A stretch of 64,000 nucleotides of DNA from positions 1 through 64,000 of the forward strand of contig JAEULQ010000009.1 in the NCBI GenBank assembly GCA_016792685.1. Direction: 5' to 3'. Shown in pieces: positions 40,860 to 48,951 of the stretch. Position 1 is the first letter of the stretch, and every line of letters begins with the position of its first letter. Position numbers and translations under genes: made by a program. The notes below the pieces were generated by a model. The model saw only the letters and a list, made by a program, of their open reading frames with translations. It did no database searches and was not told the origin of the DNA. Source of the stretch: Tabrizicola sp. (GTDB lineage: Bacteria > Pseudomonadota > Alphaproteobacteria > Rhodobacterales > Rhodobacteraceae).

Positions 40860-43045
40860 CACCGGCTTTTCCCCAGGTGCGGGATCTTGTGCTGATCGGC
40901 GGCGGGCATGCCCATGCGCTGGTCTTGCGCATGTGGGGAATGAACCCCTTGCCGGGCACGCGGGTGACGCTGATCAATCCAGACCCCGTGGCGCCCTATA
41001 CCGGAATGCTGCCGGGCCTTATCGCGGGCCACTATCGCCGCGAAGAGCTGATGATCGATCTGGTCCGGCTGGCGCGATTTGCGGGGGCGCGGCTGATCCT
41101 TGACCGGGTGACCGATATCGACCGTGACGCGAGGCTGGTTCGGCTTTCTGGTCGCGGGGACCTGCCCTATGACTATGCTTCGATCGACGTCGGGATCACT
41201 TCGGATCAGCCGGGCATTCCGGGGGCAGCGGCGCATGCCGTGGCGGCCAAGCCGCTTGGGACCTACGCGGCGGCCTGGGAGCGGTTCCTGGGCAGGGGAC
41301 TGGCGGAGCCGCGAGTCGTCATCCTGGGGGCCGGACTTGCCGGTGTCGAACTCGCCCTTGCCTCGGCCCATGCCTTGCGCGACGCGGGGGCGCGGCCGCA
41401 GGTCAGTCTGATCGACACGGCGACCGGGTTTCTTCCAGCCTTGTCCCGGGCCGCAGCGGGGCGCTTGCGTGCGGCGCTTGGGGGAGCGGGAGTTGCGCTT
41501 CACCTTGGTGCCAGGGTCACCGGGATCGAGGCGCAGTCGGTCCGGCTGGCGACGGGCGAGGAGATTGCGACCGACTTCACGGTATTGGCCACCGGCGCGC
41601 GGCCGCAGGAGTGGATTGCCGGATTGGGGCTTGATCACGAGGCCGGGTTCCTCATCACGGATGACGCTCTGCGGACGTCGGACCCGCGGATCTTTGCCGT
41701 GGGCGACTGCGCCATGATCAAGGAAGAGCCGCGACCCAAGGCTGGGGTCTTTGCGGTCCGGGCGGCGCCGGTCCTGCATGCGAACCTGCGCAATGCGCTG
41801 TCGGGCCGCCCGCTGCGCCCCTTCCACCCGCAGCGGGATTATCTGAAGCTGGTCTCGCTGGGCGGCAAGTCGGCTTTGGCCGAGAAATGGGGGCTGGCCC
41901 TTGCCGGTCCAGCGCTTTGGCGGCTGAAAGACCGGATCGACCGCCGGTTCATGGACCGCTTCGCCACCTATCCCGAGATGCGCCAACCGGTACCGGGCGC
42001 AGAGGTGACGGAGGGGCTGCAGACGCTGATTGCGCAACGCCCGCTGTGCGGTGGGTGCGGGGCAAAGCTTGGCCCTGGCGTTCTCGCAACAGCGCTGGAG
42101 GGGCTGGCACCACCGAAGCGCCCCGAGGTCCTATCCGGGCCGGGTGACGATGCGGCGGTGCTTGCACGGGCGGGTGGTGTCCAGGTCATGACGACCGACC
42201 ATCTTCGGGCCTTTTCCAACGACCCGGGGCTCGTCGCGCGCGTGGCAGCGCTTCATGCGCTGGGCGATGTCTGGGCAATGGGGGCCGAGCCGGAAGTGGC
42301 CTTGTCGCAGGTGATCCTGCCCCGCCTTGGTCCAGAGCTGCAGGCCCGCATGCTGGCCGAGATCATGGCCGCTGCGGCGGAGGTTTTCGGCGCCGCCGGG
42401 GCGGATGTCGTGGGTGGCCATTCCAGCGAGGGTACGGAACTGACGGTCGGGTTTACGGTGACCGGAACCGCTGCCAGGGCCATCGGCAAGGCCGGCGCCA
42501 AGCCCGGGGACGCGCTGATCCTGACAAAGCCGCTCGGCTCGGGGACGATCCTTGCTGCCGAAATGGCCGCCGCGACGGCGCCGGGCTTGCTTTTGGGCGA
42601 GGCCTGGGCGGCCTGCGTCGCCCGGATGCTGATCGCGCAGGGGTCTGCTGCACGGATCCTTGCGCCGGTGGCGCATGCCATGACCGATGTCACAGGATTT
42701 GGCCTGGCCGGGCACCTTCTGGAGATGCTTGAAGCCTCGGGTGTCGGGGCGACACTGACCTTGGCCGATGTTCCGTTGATGCCGGGGGCGCTGGAATTGG
42801 CCGAGGCCGGTCAGGGCTCGTCGCTGCTGCCGGCCAATCTTGCGGCGACAAGCTGGCGGGTCCATGACAATGGCGACCCAAGGGCCTTGTTGCTGGCCGA
42901 TCCGCAGACCGCCGGCGGCCTTCTGGCCGCAGTGCCGCATGCAGCTGCAGCGGGGCTGGTCGCTGAGCTTAAGGCGGCAGGACATGACGCCGCGCTGATC
43001 GGCCGGGTCGTGGAGGGCGCGTCGGAAATCACGCTGGTCGCCTGA
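40856..43045 (+). CDS. selD: Selenide, water dikinase fused to an N-terminal NADH-dehydrogenase-like domain
   Basis: A 729-residue fusion. Residues ~8-380 form a pyridine-nucleotide-disulfide oxidoreductase domain (LVLIGGGHAHALVL, VVILGAGLAGVELALA, IFAVGDCA). Residues ~395-729 are SelD, with the active-site motif CGGCGAK (Cys398, Cys401, Lys404) and the GDDAAV and DVTGFGLAGHLLEM segments. SelD makes selenophosphate from selenide and ATP; the attached flavoprotein domain probably reduces a selenium precursor or delivers selenide (inference). This fusion is known in several proteobacteria. No selA, selB or tRNA-Sec is in the window, so tRNA selenation is the use that can be supported here. Confidence 0.92.
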   Translation: MTPAFPQVRDLVLIGGGHAHALVLRMWGMNPLPGTRVTLINPDPVAPYTGMLPGLIAGHYRREELMIDLVRLARFAGARLILDRVTDIDRDARLVRLSGRGDLPYDYASIDVGITSDQPGIPGAAAHAVAAKPLGTYAAAWERFLGRGLAEPRVVILGAGLAGVELALASAHALRDAGARPQVSLIDTATGFLPALSRAAAGRLRAALGGAGVALHLGARVTGIEAQSVRLATGEEIATDFTVLATGARPQEWIAGLGLDHEAGFLITDDALRTSDPRIFAVGDCAMIKEEPRPKAGVFAVRAAPVLHANLRNALSGRPLRPFHPQRDYLKLVSLGGKSALAEKWGLALAGPALWRLKDRIDRRFMDRFATYPEMRQPVPGAEVTEGLQTLIAQRPLCGGCGAKLGPGVLATALEGLAPPKRPEVLSGPGDDAAVLARAGGVQVMTTDHLRAFSNDPGLVARVAALHALGDVWAMGAEPEVALSQVILPRLGPELQARMLAEIMAAAAEVFGAAGADVVGGHSSEGTELTVGFTVTGTAARAIGKAGAKPGDALILTKPLGSGTILAAEMAAATAPGLLLGEAWAACVARMLIAQGSAARILAPVAHAMTDVTGFGLAGHLLEMLEASGVGATLTLADVPLMPGALELAEAGQGSSLLPANLAATSWRVHDNGDPRALLLADPQTAGGLLAAVPHAAAAGLVAELKAAGHDAALIGRVVEGASEITLVA

Positions 43046-43130
43046 TGGAGCCTGCCCTGGCCCTTTAAAGGCAACGGCTTGGCAACCTCCGCAGACCTTG
43101 GGATGGAAAGTGGCGGGGCCTCACCTGCGC

Positions 43131-44117
43131 ATGTCGCGCCCGGGACAGACAGAACTCTTCGCACAGACTGAATTCGCAGCCATGCACCGTTCTCCCGCCC
43201 TTACAGGGATCCTTCTCGCCGCTGGCGGCTCGCTCATCTTTTCGGTGAACGATGTGGCCATCAAATTCCTGTCGGGCGGATATGCGCTGCATCAGGTGAT
43301 CCTGATCCGGGCCTTTGTCGCCATGACCTTCATCCTGGGTGTCATCCATTTCTCGGAGCGCGGCTGGTCCCAGGTCGCAACCAGTCGGCCTGCGACGCAT
43401 CTGATGCGCGTCGGGATCGTGATGGTGTCGAACGTGACCTTCTTTGTCGGCCTTGCCGCGATGCCCTTGGCCGATGCGGTGGCCGTGGCCTATGTCAGTC
43501 CGATCGTGATCACCCTGCTTTCGATCGTCTTCCTGGGTGAGAAGGTCGGCCCAAGGCGCTGGGCGGCAGTGATCGTAGGGATGGTCGGTGTCATTGTCAT
43601 GCTGCGGCCGGGGGCCGGGGTGATCCAGCCTGCTGCGATCCTGGTTCTCGTCTCGGCGGTGCTTTATGCCGCAGGCAATCTGCTTGCCCGCCACATGGGT
43701 GGCACAGAAAGCGCTATGACCCTGTCGTTCTATGTCCAGAGCGGCTTCATCATCGTCAGTCTGGCGATGGGCTTTTGGGCAGGTGACGGGCATCTGGCAA
43801 GCGAAGGCTCGCTTTGGTCCTTCCTGTTCCGGCCCTGGATCTGGCCGCCGATGGCGGACTGGCCGATTTTTCTTGCGACGGGCCTTTCGGTCGGCATCGG
43901 CGGTCTGATGGTGACCCAGGCCTATCGCACGGTCGAGGCGGGGTTGATTGCACCGTTCGAATACATCGGGATGCCGGCAGCGATCTTCTGGGGGCTGGTC
44001 GTCTTCGGTACTTTCCCGGATGCGGTGTCCTGGCTGGGCATTGCGCTGATCTGTGGCTCGGGTCTTTATGTGATCTGGCGCGAAACAGTGCGGAAACGGG
44101 ATTTGGATGCGTCCTGA
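43131..44117 (+). CDS. EamA/DMT-family transporter
   Basis: A membrane protein of up to 328 residues with about ten hydrophobic segments and two EamA repeats (first repeat PALTGILLAAGGSLIFSVNDVAIKFL; second repeat around SAVLYAAGNLLARHMGG). DMT proteins export amino acids or other small metabolites; the substrate is unknown. The start is unsure: the conserved part begins at the ATG at 43182, but neither ATG has a good Shine-Dalgarno sequence. The 3' end overlaps the HAD hydrolase gene by 11 bases. Similar in type to the exporters at 57810 and 59906. Confidence 0.82.
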   Translation: MSRPGQTELFAQTEFAAMHRSPALTGILLAAGGSLIFSVNDVAIKFLSGGYALHQVILIRAFVAMTFILGVIHFSERGWSQVATSRPATHLMRVGIVMVSNVTFFVGLAAMPLADAVAVAYVSPIVITLLSIVFLGEKVGPRRWAAVIVGMVGVIVMLRPGAGVIQPAAILVLVSAVLYAAGNLLARHMGGTESAMTLSFYVQSGFIIVSLAMGFWAGDGHLASEGSLWSFLFRPWIWPPMADWPIFLATGLSVGIGGLMVTQAYRTVEAGLIAPFEYIGMPAAIFWGLVVFGTFPDAVSWLGIALICGSGLYVIWRETVRKRDLDAS

Positions 44118-44730
44118 GGCAGTCATCTTCGATATCGGCAATGTGCTGATGCACTGGCAGCCCGAGGCCTTCTACGACCGGGTGATCGGGGTCGAGCGCC
44201 GGCAGCGCCTGTTTTCCGAGGTCGATCTGCATCGGATGAACGAACTGGTCGACGCAGGCGGGCTCTTTCGCGAAACGATCTACGAATGGGCGGAACGCTT
44301 CCCGGCATGGGCCCCGGAAGTCCGCATGTGGTACGACCGCTGGATCGAGCTTGCCAGTCCGCGGATCGAGGGTTCGATCCGGTTGCTCAGGGCTTTGCGG
44401 ACCAACGGAGTGCCGGTCTTCAGCCTGACCAACTTTGGCAGCCACTCCTACGAGGAGGCCCGCACCAAGCTGGACTTTCTTTCAGAATTCGACCGCGAAT
44501 ATGTATCGGGCAGGATGCAGGTCATGAAGCCTGATCCGCAGATCTTTGAGATGGTCGAGATTGACTGCGGAATTCCGGCAGGCCGGCTGCTGTTCACCGA
44601 CGACAAGGCCGAAAACATCACCGCTGCTGCCCGAAGGGGCTGGCGGACGCATCAATTCGAAAGCTGGCAAGGCTTGGCTCGGCGTCTGGTCGCCGAAGCT
44701 TTGCTGACAGAGCAAGAGGCAGGACTATGA
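44107..44730 (+). CDS. HAD-superfamily hydrolase (subfamily IA)
   Basis: A 207-residue haloacid-dehalogenase-like phosphatase. Motif I is FDIGNVLMHW (nucleophile Asp9), motif II FSLTNFGSHSYE, motif III Lys in MKPDPQIFEM, and motif IV LLFTDDKAENI. The helical cap lies between motifs I and II (~20-95). These enzymes dephosphorylate small metabolites; the substrate is unknown. It overlaps the EamA exporter gene by 11 bases and the ornithine-cyclodeaminase homologue by ATGA, forming one operon. Confidence 0.87.
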   Translation: MRPEAVIFDIGNVLMHWQPEAFYDRVIGVERRQRLFSEVDLHRMNELVDAGGLFRETIYEWAERFPAWAPEVRMWYDRWIELASPRIEGSIRLLRALRTNGVPVFSLTNFGSHSYEEARTKLDFLSEFDREYVSGRMQVMKPDPQIFEMVEIDCGIPAGRLLFTDDKAENITAAARRGWRTHQFESWQGLARRLVAEALLTEQEAGL

Positions 44731-45632
44731 ACATCGACATGATCCCTTTCGGCGCCGAAGCGCATCTGACCTGGTCGGGTCTCACTGCGGCGATCGAGGC
44801 CGGCCACAGGCTGCCCAGAGCAGACATCGCCGATCTGCTCTTGTACCGGGGAGAGGACACCCTGCTGGATCGCGGCGCCTGGATCGACGGGCTTGGGTCC
44901 CTGGTCAAGATCGGAACGATCGTGCCGGGCAATGCCGGGCGCGGGAAGCCGACGATCAACGGAATCGTCAACCTCTTCGATGACGTGACCGGCGAGCTGA
45001 AGGCGCTTCTGGATTTCCATCTGGTGACCAAGTGGAAGACTGCCGGAGACAGCCTCTTGTCTGCGACCCGTCTGGCGCGGAAGGACAGCCGGAACTTCCT
45101 GCTGGTGGGGGCGGGTGTCGTGGCGCGCTCGATGGTGCAGGCCTATTCCAGCGCCTTTCCGGATGCCCGCTTCTCGGTCTGGAGCCGTAGCCGAGCCACC
45201 GCCGAGGCGATGGGATTGCCGGTGGCGGATGACCTGGAAACGGCGGTCAAGGCTGCCGACGTCATCTGCTGCGCGACCATGGCTACCGCTCCGATCATCC
45301 GGGGCGAGTGGCTGCAGCCCGGTCAACACCTGGACCTGATCGGCGCCTACACGCCCGCCATGCGCGAAGTGGACGACACGGCAATGGCACGGGCGCGGGT
45401 CTTCGTGGACAGCCGCGCGACGACAGTCCACCACATCGGTGAACTGATCGACCCGATTGCATCGGGGGCGATCTCGGAAAGCGATGTGATAGCCGATTTC
45501 TACGATGACCCGGCACTGTTCAGCCGCCGGTCGGCGGACGAGATCACCATCGCCAAGAACGGCGGCGGGGCGCATCTTGACCTCATGACCGCGACCTACA
45601 TCGCCAAGGCCTGGGCCAACCGCACGCGCTGA
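44727..45632 (+). CDS. Ornithine cyclodeaminase / mu-crystallin family protein
   Basis: A 301-residue NAD(P)-dependent enzyme. The Rossmann part contains NFLLVGAGVVARSMVQAY (~117-134), and the substrate region includes LVTKWKTAGDSLLSATRLA and DLIGAYTPAMREVDD. The family includes ornithine cyclodeaminase, alanine dehydrogenase and ketimine reductases. The short 301-residue form and the sequence around 'ICCATMATAPIIRGEWLQPG' fit a ketimine reductase or OCD equally well. Operon with the HAD hydrolase and exporter suggests turnover and export of an amino acid or imino acid. The substrate is not determined. Confidence 0.82.
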   Translation: MNIDMIPFGAEAHLTWSGLTAAIEAGHRLPRADIADLLLYRGEDTLLDRGAWIDGLGSLVKIGTIVPGNAGRGKPTINGIVNLFDDVTGELKALLDFHLVTKWKTAGDSLLSATRLARKDSRNFLLVGAGVVARSMVQAYSSAFPDARFSVWSRSRATAEAMGLPVADDLETAVKAADVICCATMATAPIIRGEWLQPGQHLDLIGAYTPAMREVDDTAMARARVFVDSRATTVHHIGELIDPIASGAISESDVIADFYDDPALFSRRSADEITIAKNGGGAHLDLMTATYIAKAWANRTR

Positions 45633-46326
45633 AGGAAGGACGCGCCGACCGACTTGGTGCAAATCCTAAAGACCCTGCCGCGCAAGGTTCCGTTGAAGTC
45701 GAAAGGCGAGGTTGAGGCGAAGCGCCGCTTCTGACCGGCCAAAGGATCGCTGCAACTGATGCGAAGGAGCTCGACCCACGCGCCCCGTTCTCGGTTATTG
45801 CACCGTCCCGCGGCAGCTTGAGACCGTTCAAGGGGCGCTGCAAGTTCGGGCCAGATTCTTTTCCCGAACAGCCCCCGCGCAGCGGTCGCATCGACCGCCT
45901 GTCCGAGAGCCAGGCGCATGGGGAGCACCGGATCGCACTCAAGTACCGCCAAGGCAGGTAGGCGGTCCAATACCAGTTTGAGAGTGCCGGTTATCAGCAT
46001 TTCATGGAAGTTGATATCGACGAAGCCTTCTTCCGAAGCGACTTCTGCCTGCGTCTCCGGTTCGAGTTCAAGGACGCGCCTTGCGATGAACTGCGCGACG
46101 GGTTGTCCTTGCAGGGGGTCGTGGTCTTGCCGATCTCCGTGACGATTATGCTTTGTTCGCTGAACCATCACTTATGGGGATCGCTTGAGAGAGATCGCGG
46201 GGATCGAGTGGCATTTTCTGGGCGGTCAATTTGTCAGGCTCCATCTGTCGCAACGACATAGGCGACGCGCGCAGTGGCTCGTTTGTTTCGTTGTGGGGCT
46301 TCCAAGTTGAGCAGACACCGGACGAC
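45633..46326. other. 694-base stretch without a convincing gene
   Basis: Between the cyclodeaminase homologue and the convergent transporter ATPase I find only weak frames: a minus-strand one (45596-46171, starting GTG-ATG) and a plus-strand one (46004-46261). Neither has a ribosome-binding site or a family I recognise, and the minus frame runs into the 3' end of the preceding gene. AT content looks higher than in neighbouring genes. The minus-strand frame contains readable segments such as FVDINFHEMLITGTLKLVLD, so it may be the remnant of a decayed gene. Nothing firmer can be said. Confidence 0.35.
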
Positions 46327-47097
46327 CTAATGAAGCCCGAACTGAGCCATCAATCGGCGGCGGAGAGCGACAAACTGCGCTTCGTTGCGTTCCCTTGGGC
46401 GAGGCAGGTCGATGTCGATAAGAAGCGGAGGGCTTCCTGTCCCTTTCGGCATCACCAGCACACGGTCGGCAAGGTAGATCGCTTCCTCCAGATCATGGGT
46501 AACCAGAACCATGGTCACCTTTTCTTCACGCCAGATCCGGGCAAGTTCCTCCTGCATGGTGAGCTTGGTCATCGCATCCAGCGCGCCCAGCGGTTCGTCG
46601 AGTAGAAGGATCTCTGGCTGTACCGTCAGTGCCCGGGCGATACCCACCCGCTGGGCCATGCCTCCCGAAAGCTGGCGCGGATAGGCGGTTTCGACGTCGG
46701 CGAGACCGACTAGGCGGATATAGTGTCGCGCGCGCGTCTCGGCCTCGATCGCAGTGTATCCTCGGACCTGCAGACCGAAACTGACGTTGCCCAGTACGGT
46801 CAGCCAGGGAAGCAGTCGGGGCTCCTGGAAGATGATTGCGCGCTCGGTGCCGACGCCCTCGACAGGGTGGCCGTCGATCAGCACCTCGCCGCGGTCGGGC
46901 GCTTCAAGCCCCGCCAAAACTCGCAGTAGCGTGGTCTTGCCGCAGCCAGAAGGGCCAACGATGGCCAGTGCCTCGCCACCACGAATGTCGAGAGACAGAT
47001 TGCGCAGGACTTGCAAGGGCTGGCCGTTCAGCCGAAAGGATTTAGAGAGGTCACGCAAGGTGACCTCTCCGCGGCGGGTAGTTTGCACCACGCTCAT
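46327..47097 (-). CDS. Sulfonate/nitrate/taurine-type ABC transporter ATPase
   Basis: A 256-residue cytoplasmic ATPase (SsuB/TauB type). Walker A GPSGCGKTTLLR (~49-60), Q-loop FQEPRLLPWLTV, signature LSGGMAQR, Walker B ILLLDEPLGALD and switch His in VTHDLEEAI are all present. It powers uptake of an organosulfur compound with the binding protein and permease encoded just upstream. It is the last gene of the minus-strand module that starts at the flavin reductase gene. Length is normal for the family. Confidence 0.9.
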   Translation of the reverse strand: MSVVQTTRRGEVTLRDLSKSFRLNGQPLQVLRNLSLDIRGGEALAIVGPSGCGKTTLLRVLAGLEAPDRGEVLIDGHPVEGVGTERAIIFQEPRLLPWLTVLGNVSFGLQVRGYTAIEAETRARHYIRLVGLADVETAYPRQLSGGMAQRVGIARALTVQPEILLLDEPLGALDAMTKLTMQEELARIWREEKVTMVLVTHDLEEAIYLADRVLVMPKGTGSPPLLIDIDLPRPRERNEAQFVALRRRLMAQFGLH

Positions 47098-47107
47098 TGT
47101 CCTGCCT

Positions 47108-48082
47108 TCAGTTGGTGACCGGGGCGTCGCCCGTCACATAAAGGATGTCCCTCGCCACCAGCTTGCCATTCGCAACCGCGCCCTGGCGTTCCAGAACGTC
47201 GATCCAGAACTGGATGTCACGTTCCACCGGCAGGCCTCCCTCGCGCACGCCATATCCCGCGAAATACTGCGCGACTTCGGCGTTCTCGCCCCGTTCGGCC
47301 AGGACGCGGGCGAAGATCGCTTTCGTTTCCTCAGGGTGTTCACGGGCGTAATCCAGCGCCTTGACCGAGCCTTCGACGAAGGCATTTGCTTCCTCGGGGT
47401 GGGCGAGGGTCCAGTCGCGGCGCAGGACGACGAAGCCGCCGGCAATTTCGCCCAGCACATCGGTGTCATCGAAGACCGCCCGCAGGCCGCCGTTCTGCAG
47501 CGCGGCGCCGGTGAATGTAGTCTGCCAGTAGCCAAAGGCAGAGATGTCGACCTGTCCCGAGCGCAGGACCTGTTCCAGCTGCGGCCCCGGCACGACGATC
47601 AGGTTGGCGCTGTCCTCGGGCAGACCCTTCTGGTGCAACGCCTCGCGCACGACATAGTCGAGGTGCGCGCCGAGCGTATTCACCGCAATTGTCTTGCCGA
47701 CGATATCCTCGATGGATTTGATCGGGCTGTCCTCCAGCACATAGAAGATCGACTGCGCCTCGTCGTTGATGCCGTTCGACGGATAGGCCGCGACGAAGTC
47801 GTTTCCGGCGGCGATGGAGTTCAGGACGGCGGCCGTGGCGGCCGAGCCAAGCTCGACGCTGCCGCCCGCCAATGCCTCCAGCGAGGCCGGCCCGCCCTGG
47901 GCGTACCCGACGTTTTCCAGCGTGATGCCAGTGCCGTCGAAGTAACCCAGTTCAGCGGCTAGTTCATGGGCGGAAAGGCCGCCCTGGCTGGCAAGGTAGC
48001 GGATAGTCACATCGGCCCATGCCGGGGTGAGAGAGAGGCCGAGGGCCGTAGAGAGCGCAAGCGTGCGGAGAGAAATGGTCAT
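47108..48082 (-). CDS. Aliphatic-sulfonate-type ABC transporter substrate-binding protein
   Basis: A 324-residue periplasmic binding protein of the SsuA/NrtA type. Signal peptide ~1-23 (LALSTALGLSLTPAWA), then the typical sequence with YFDGTGITLENVGYAQGGPASLEALAGGSVELGSAA (~47-83) and the hinge region VGKTIAVNTLGAHLDYVVREAL. It lies between the permease and ATPase genes. The adjacent monooxygenase and flavin reductase suggest a sulfonate or sulfone as ligand; taurine or other organosulfur compounds cannot be excluded. The ATG at the signal peptide was chosen over an upstream start lying inside the permease gene. Confidence 0.87.
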   Translation of the reverse strand: MTISLRTLALSTALGLSLTPAWADVTIRYLASQGGLSAHELAAELGYFDGTGITLENVGYAQGGPASLEALAGGSVELGSAATAAVLNSIAAGNDFVAAYPSNGINDEAQSIFYVLEDSPIKSIEDIVGKTIAVNTLGAHLDYVVREALHQKGLPEDSANLIVVPGPQLEQVLRSGQVDISAFGYWQTTFTGAALQNGGLRAVFDDTDVLGEIAGGFVVLRRDWTLAHPEEANAFVEGSVKALDYAREHPEETKAIFARVLAERGENAEVAQYFAGYGVREGGLPVERDIQFWIDVLERQGAVANGKLVARDILYVTGDAPVTN

Positions 48083-48107
48083 GGTCGTTTCCTTTGGATG
48101 AGTGGGT

Positions 48108-48947
48108 TTAGTGGGAAAGGTCGGCCCAGCGGCACAGGCGTCGCTGCAGCGTGACGAGGGCGGCGTTGGCCGACAGGCCAAGGAGCGCGAGGAGCAGGAT
48201 CGCCGCGAACATCTGCGGGATCTGGAAGTTGTACTGGGCGTTCATCACCTGGAACCCCAGGCCCTTGTTCGCCCCGATCATCTCGGCGGCGATCAGCAAG
48301 AGTAGAGCGGTGGTAGCCGACAAGCGCAGGCCGACGAAGATGGACGGCACGGAAGCGGGCAGGACAACGCGGCGGAAGATGGTAGCGCGAGAGGCACCGA
48401 AGGTCGTCGCCATCTCGATCAGCTTGCGGTCCACTTCCTTTACCCCGCCGATGGTGGCCAGAAGGATCGGGAACAGTGTCGCCCAGAAGATCACGAAGAC
48501 CTTCGACGTCTCGCCGAGGCCGAGGAGCAGGATGAACACCGGATACAAGGCCAACGCCGAGGTCTGCCGAAAGAACTGCAGGATCGGGTCCAGCGCCTGT
48601 TCCACCGCGCGGATCTGGCCCATGAACAGGCCGAGCGGGATGCCAAGACCCACGGCAGCGGCAAAGGCAAGGCCGGAGCGTTGCAGGCTGATCGCGATGT
48701 CATCCAGAAGCGCGCCACCGGCAACGCCCGTCCATGTGGCGGCAAGGATCTTGTCCAGCGGCGGAAAGACGGTCGGGTTGATCCAACCGAAGCTTGAGCC
48801 GATTTGCCAGAAGACAAGAAACCCGACGAGCAAGCCGTAGCGGCGGGTGACCACGCTGGCGGCTGCAACCCCCCGGCGCAGCAGAGCTGCACCGGGAGGG
48901 GCTTCGACAGAGCCGCCGAGGGAGGTATCGATGGTCTGGAAGGTCAT
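48108..48947 (-). CDS. Sulfonate-type ABC transporter permease
   Basis: A 279-residue inner-membrane permease (SsuC/TauC type) with about six membrane segments and the EAA-like cytoplasmic loop EMATTFGASRATIFRRVVLPASVPSIF near 180-205. The ATG with GGAG 7 bases upstream was chosen; a second ATG six codons earlier would overlap the monooxygenase gene by 14 bases. It lies 4 bases after the monooxygenase stop and 25 bases before the binding-protein gene. Confidence 0.9.
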   Translation of the reverse strand: MTFQTIDTSLGGSVEAPPGAALLRRGVAAASVVTRRYGLLVGFLVFWQIGSSFGWINPTVFPPLDKILAATWTGVAGGALLDDIAISLQRSGLAFAAAVGLGIPLGLFMGQIRAVEQALDPILQFFRQTSALALYPVFILLLGLGETSKVFVIFWATLFPILLATIGGVKEVDRKLIEMATTFGASRATIFRRVVLPASVPSIFVGLRLSATTALLLLIAAEMIGANKGLGFQVMNAQYNFQIPQMFAAILLLALLGLSANAALVTLQRRLCRWADLSH

Positions 48948-48951
48948 GGCA

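Noticed and set aside
42046..42070. Search for a selenocysteine insertion signal at the SelD active site
   Set aside because: The active-site motif is Cys-containing and no in-frame TGA is present, so no recoding needs to be invoked.
40856..43045. SelD fusion as an assembly chimera or a missing stop codon
   Set aside because: The NADH-dehydrogenase-like/SelD fusion is a known architecture in proteobacteria and the frame runs cleanly through the linker.
45596..46171. Minus-strand 191-codon frame as an intact gene
   Set aside because: No ribosome-binding site or recognisable family, and its 3' end overlaps the cyclodeaminase gene; recorded only as a possible remnant.
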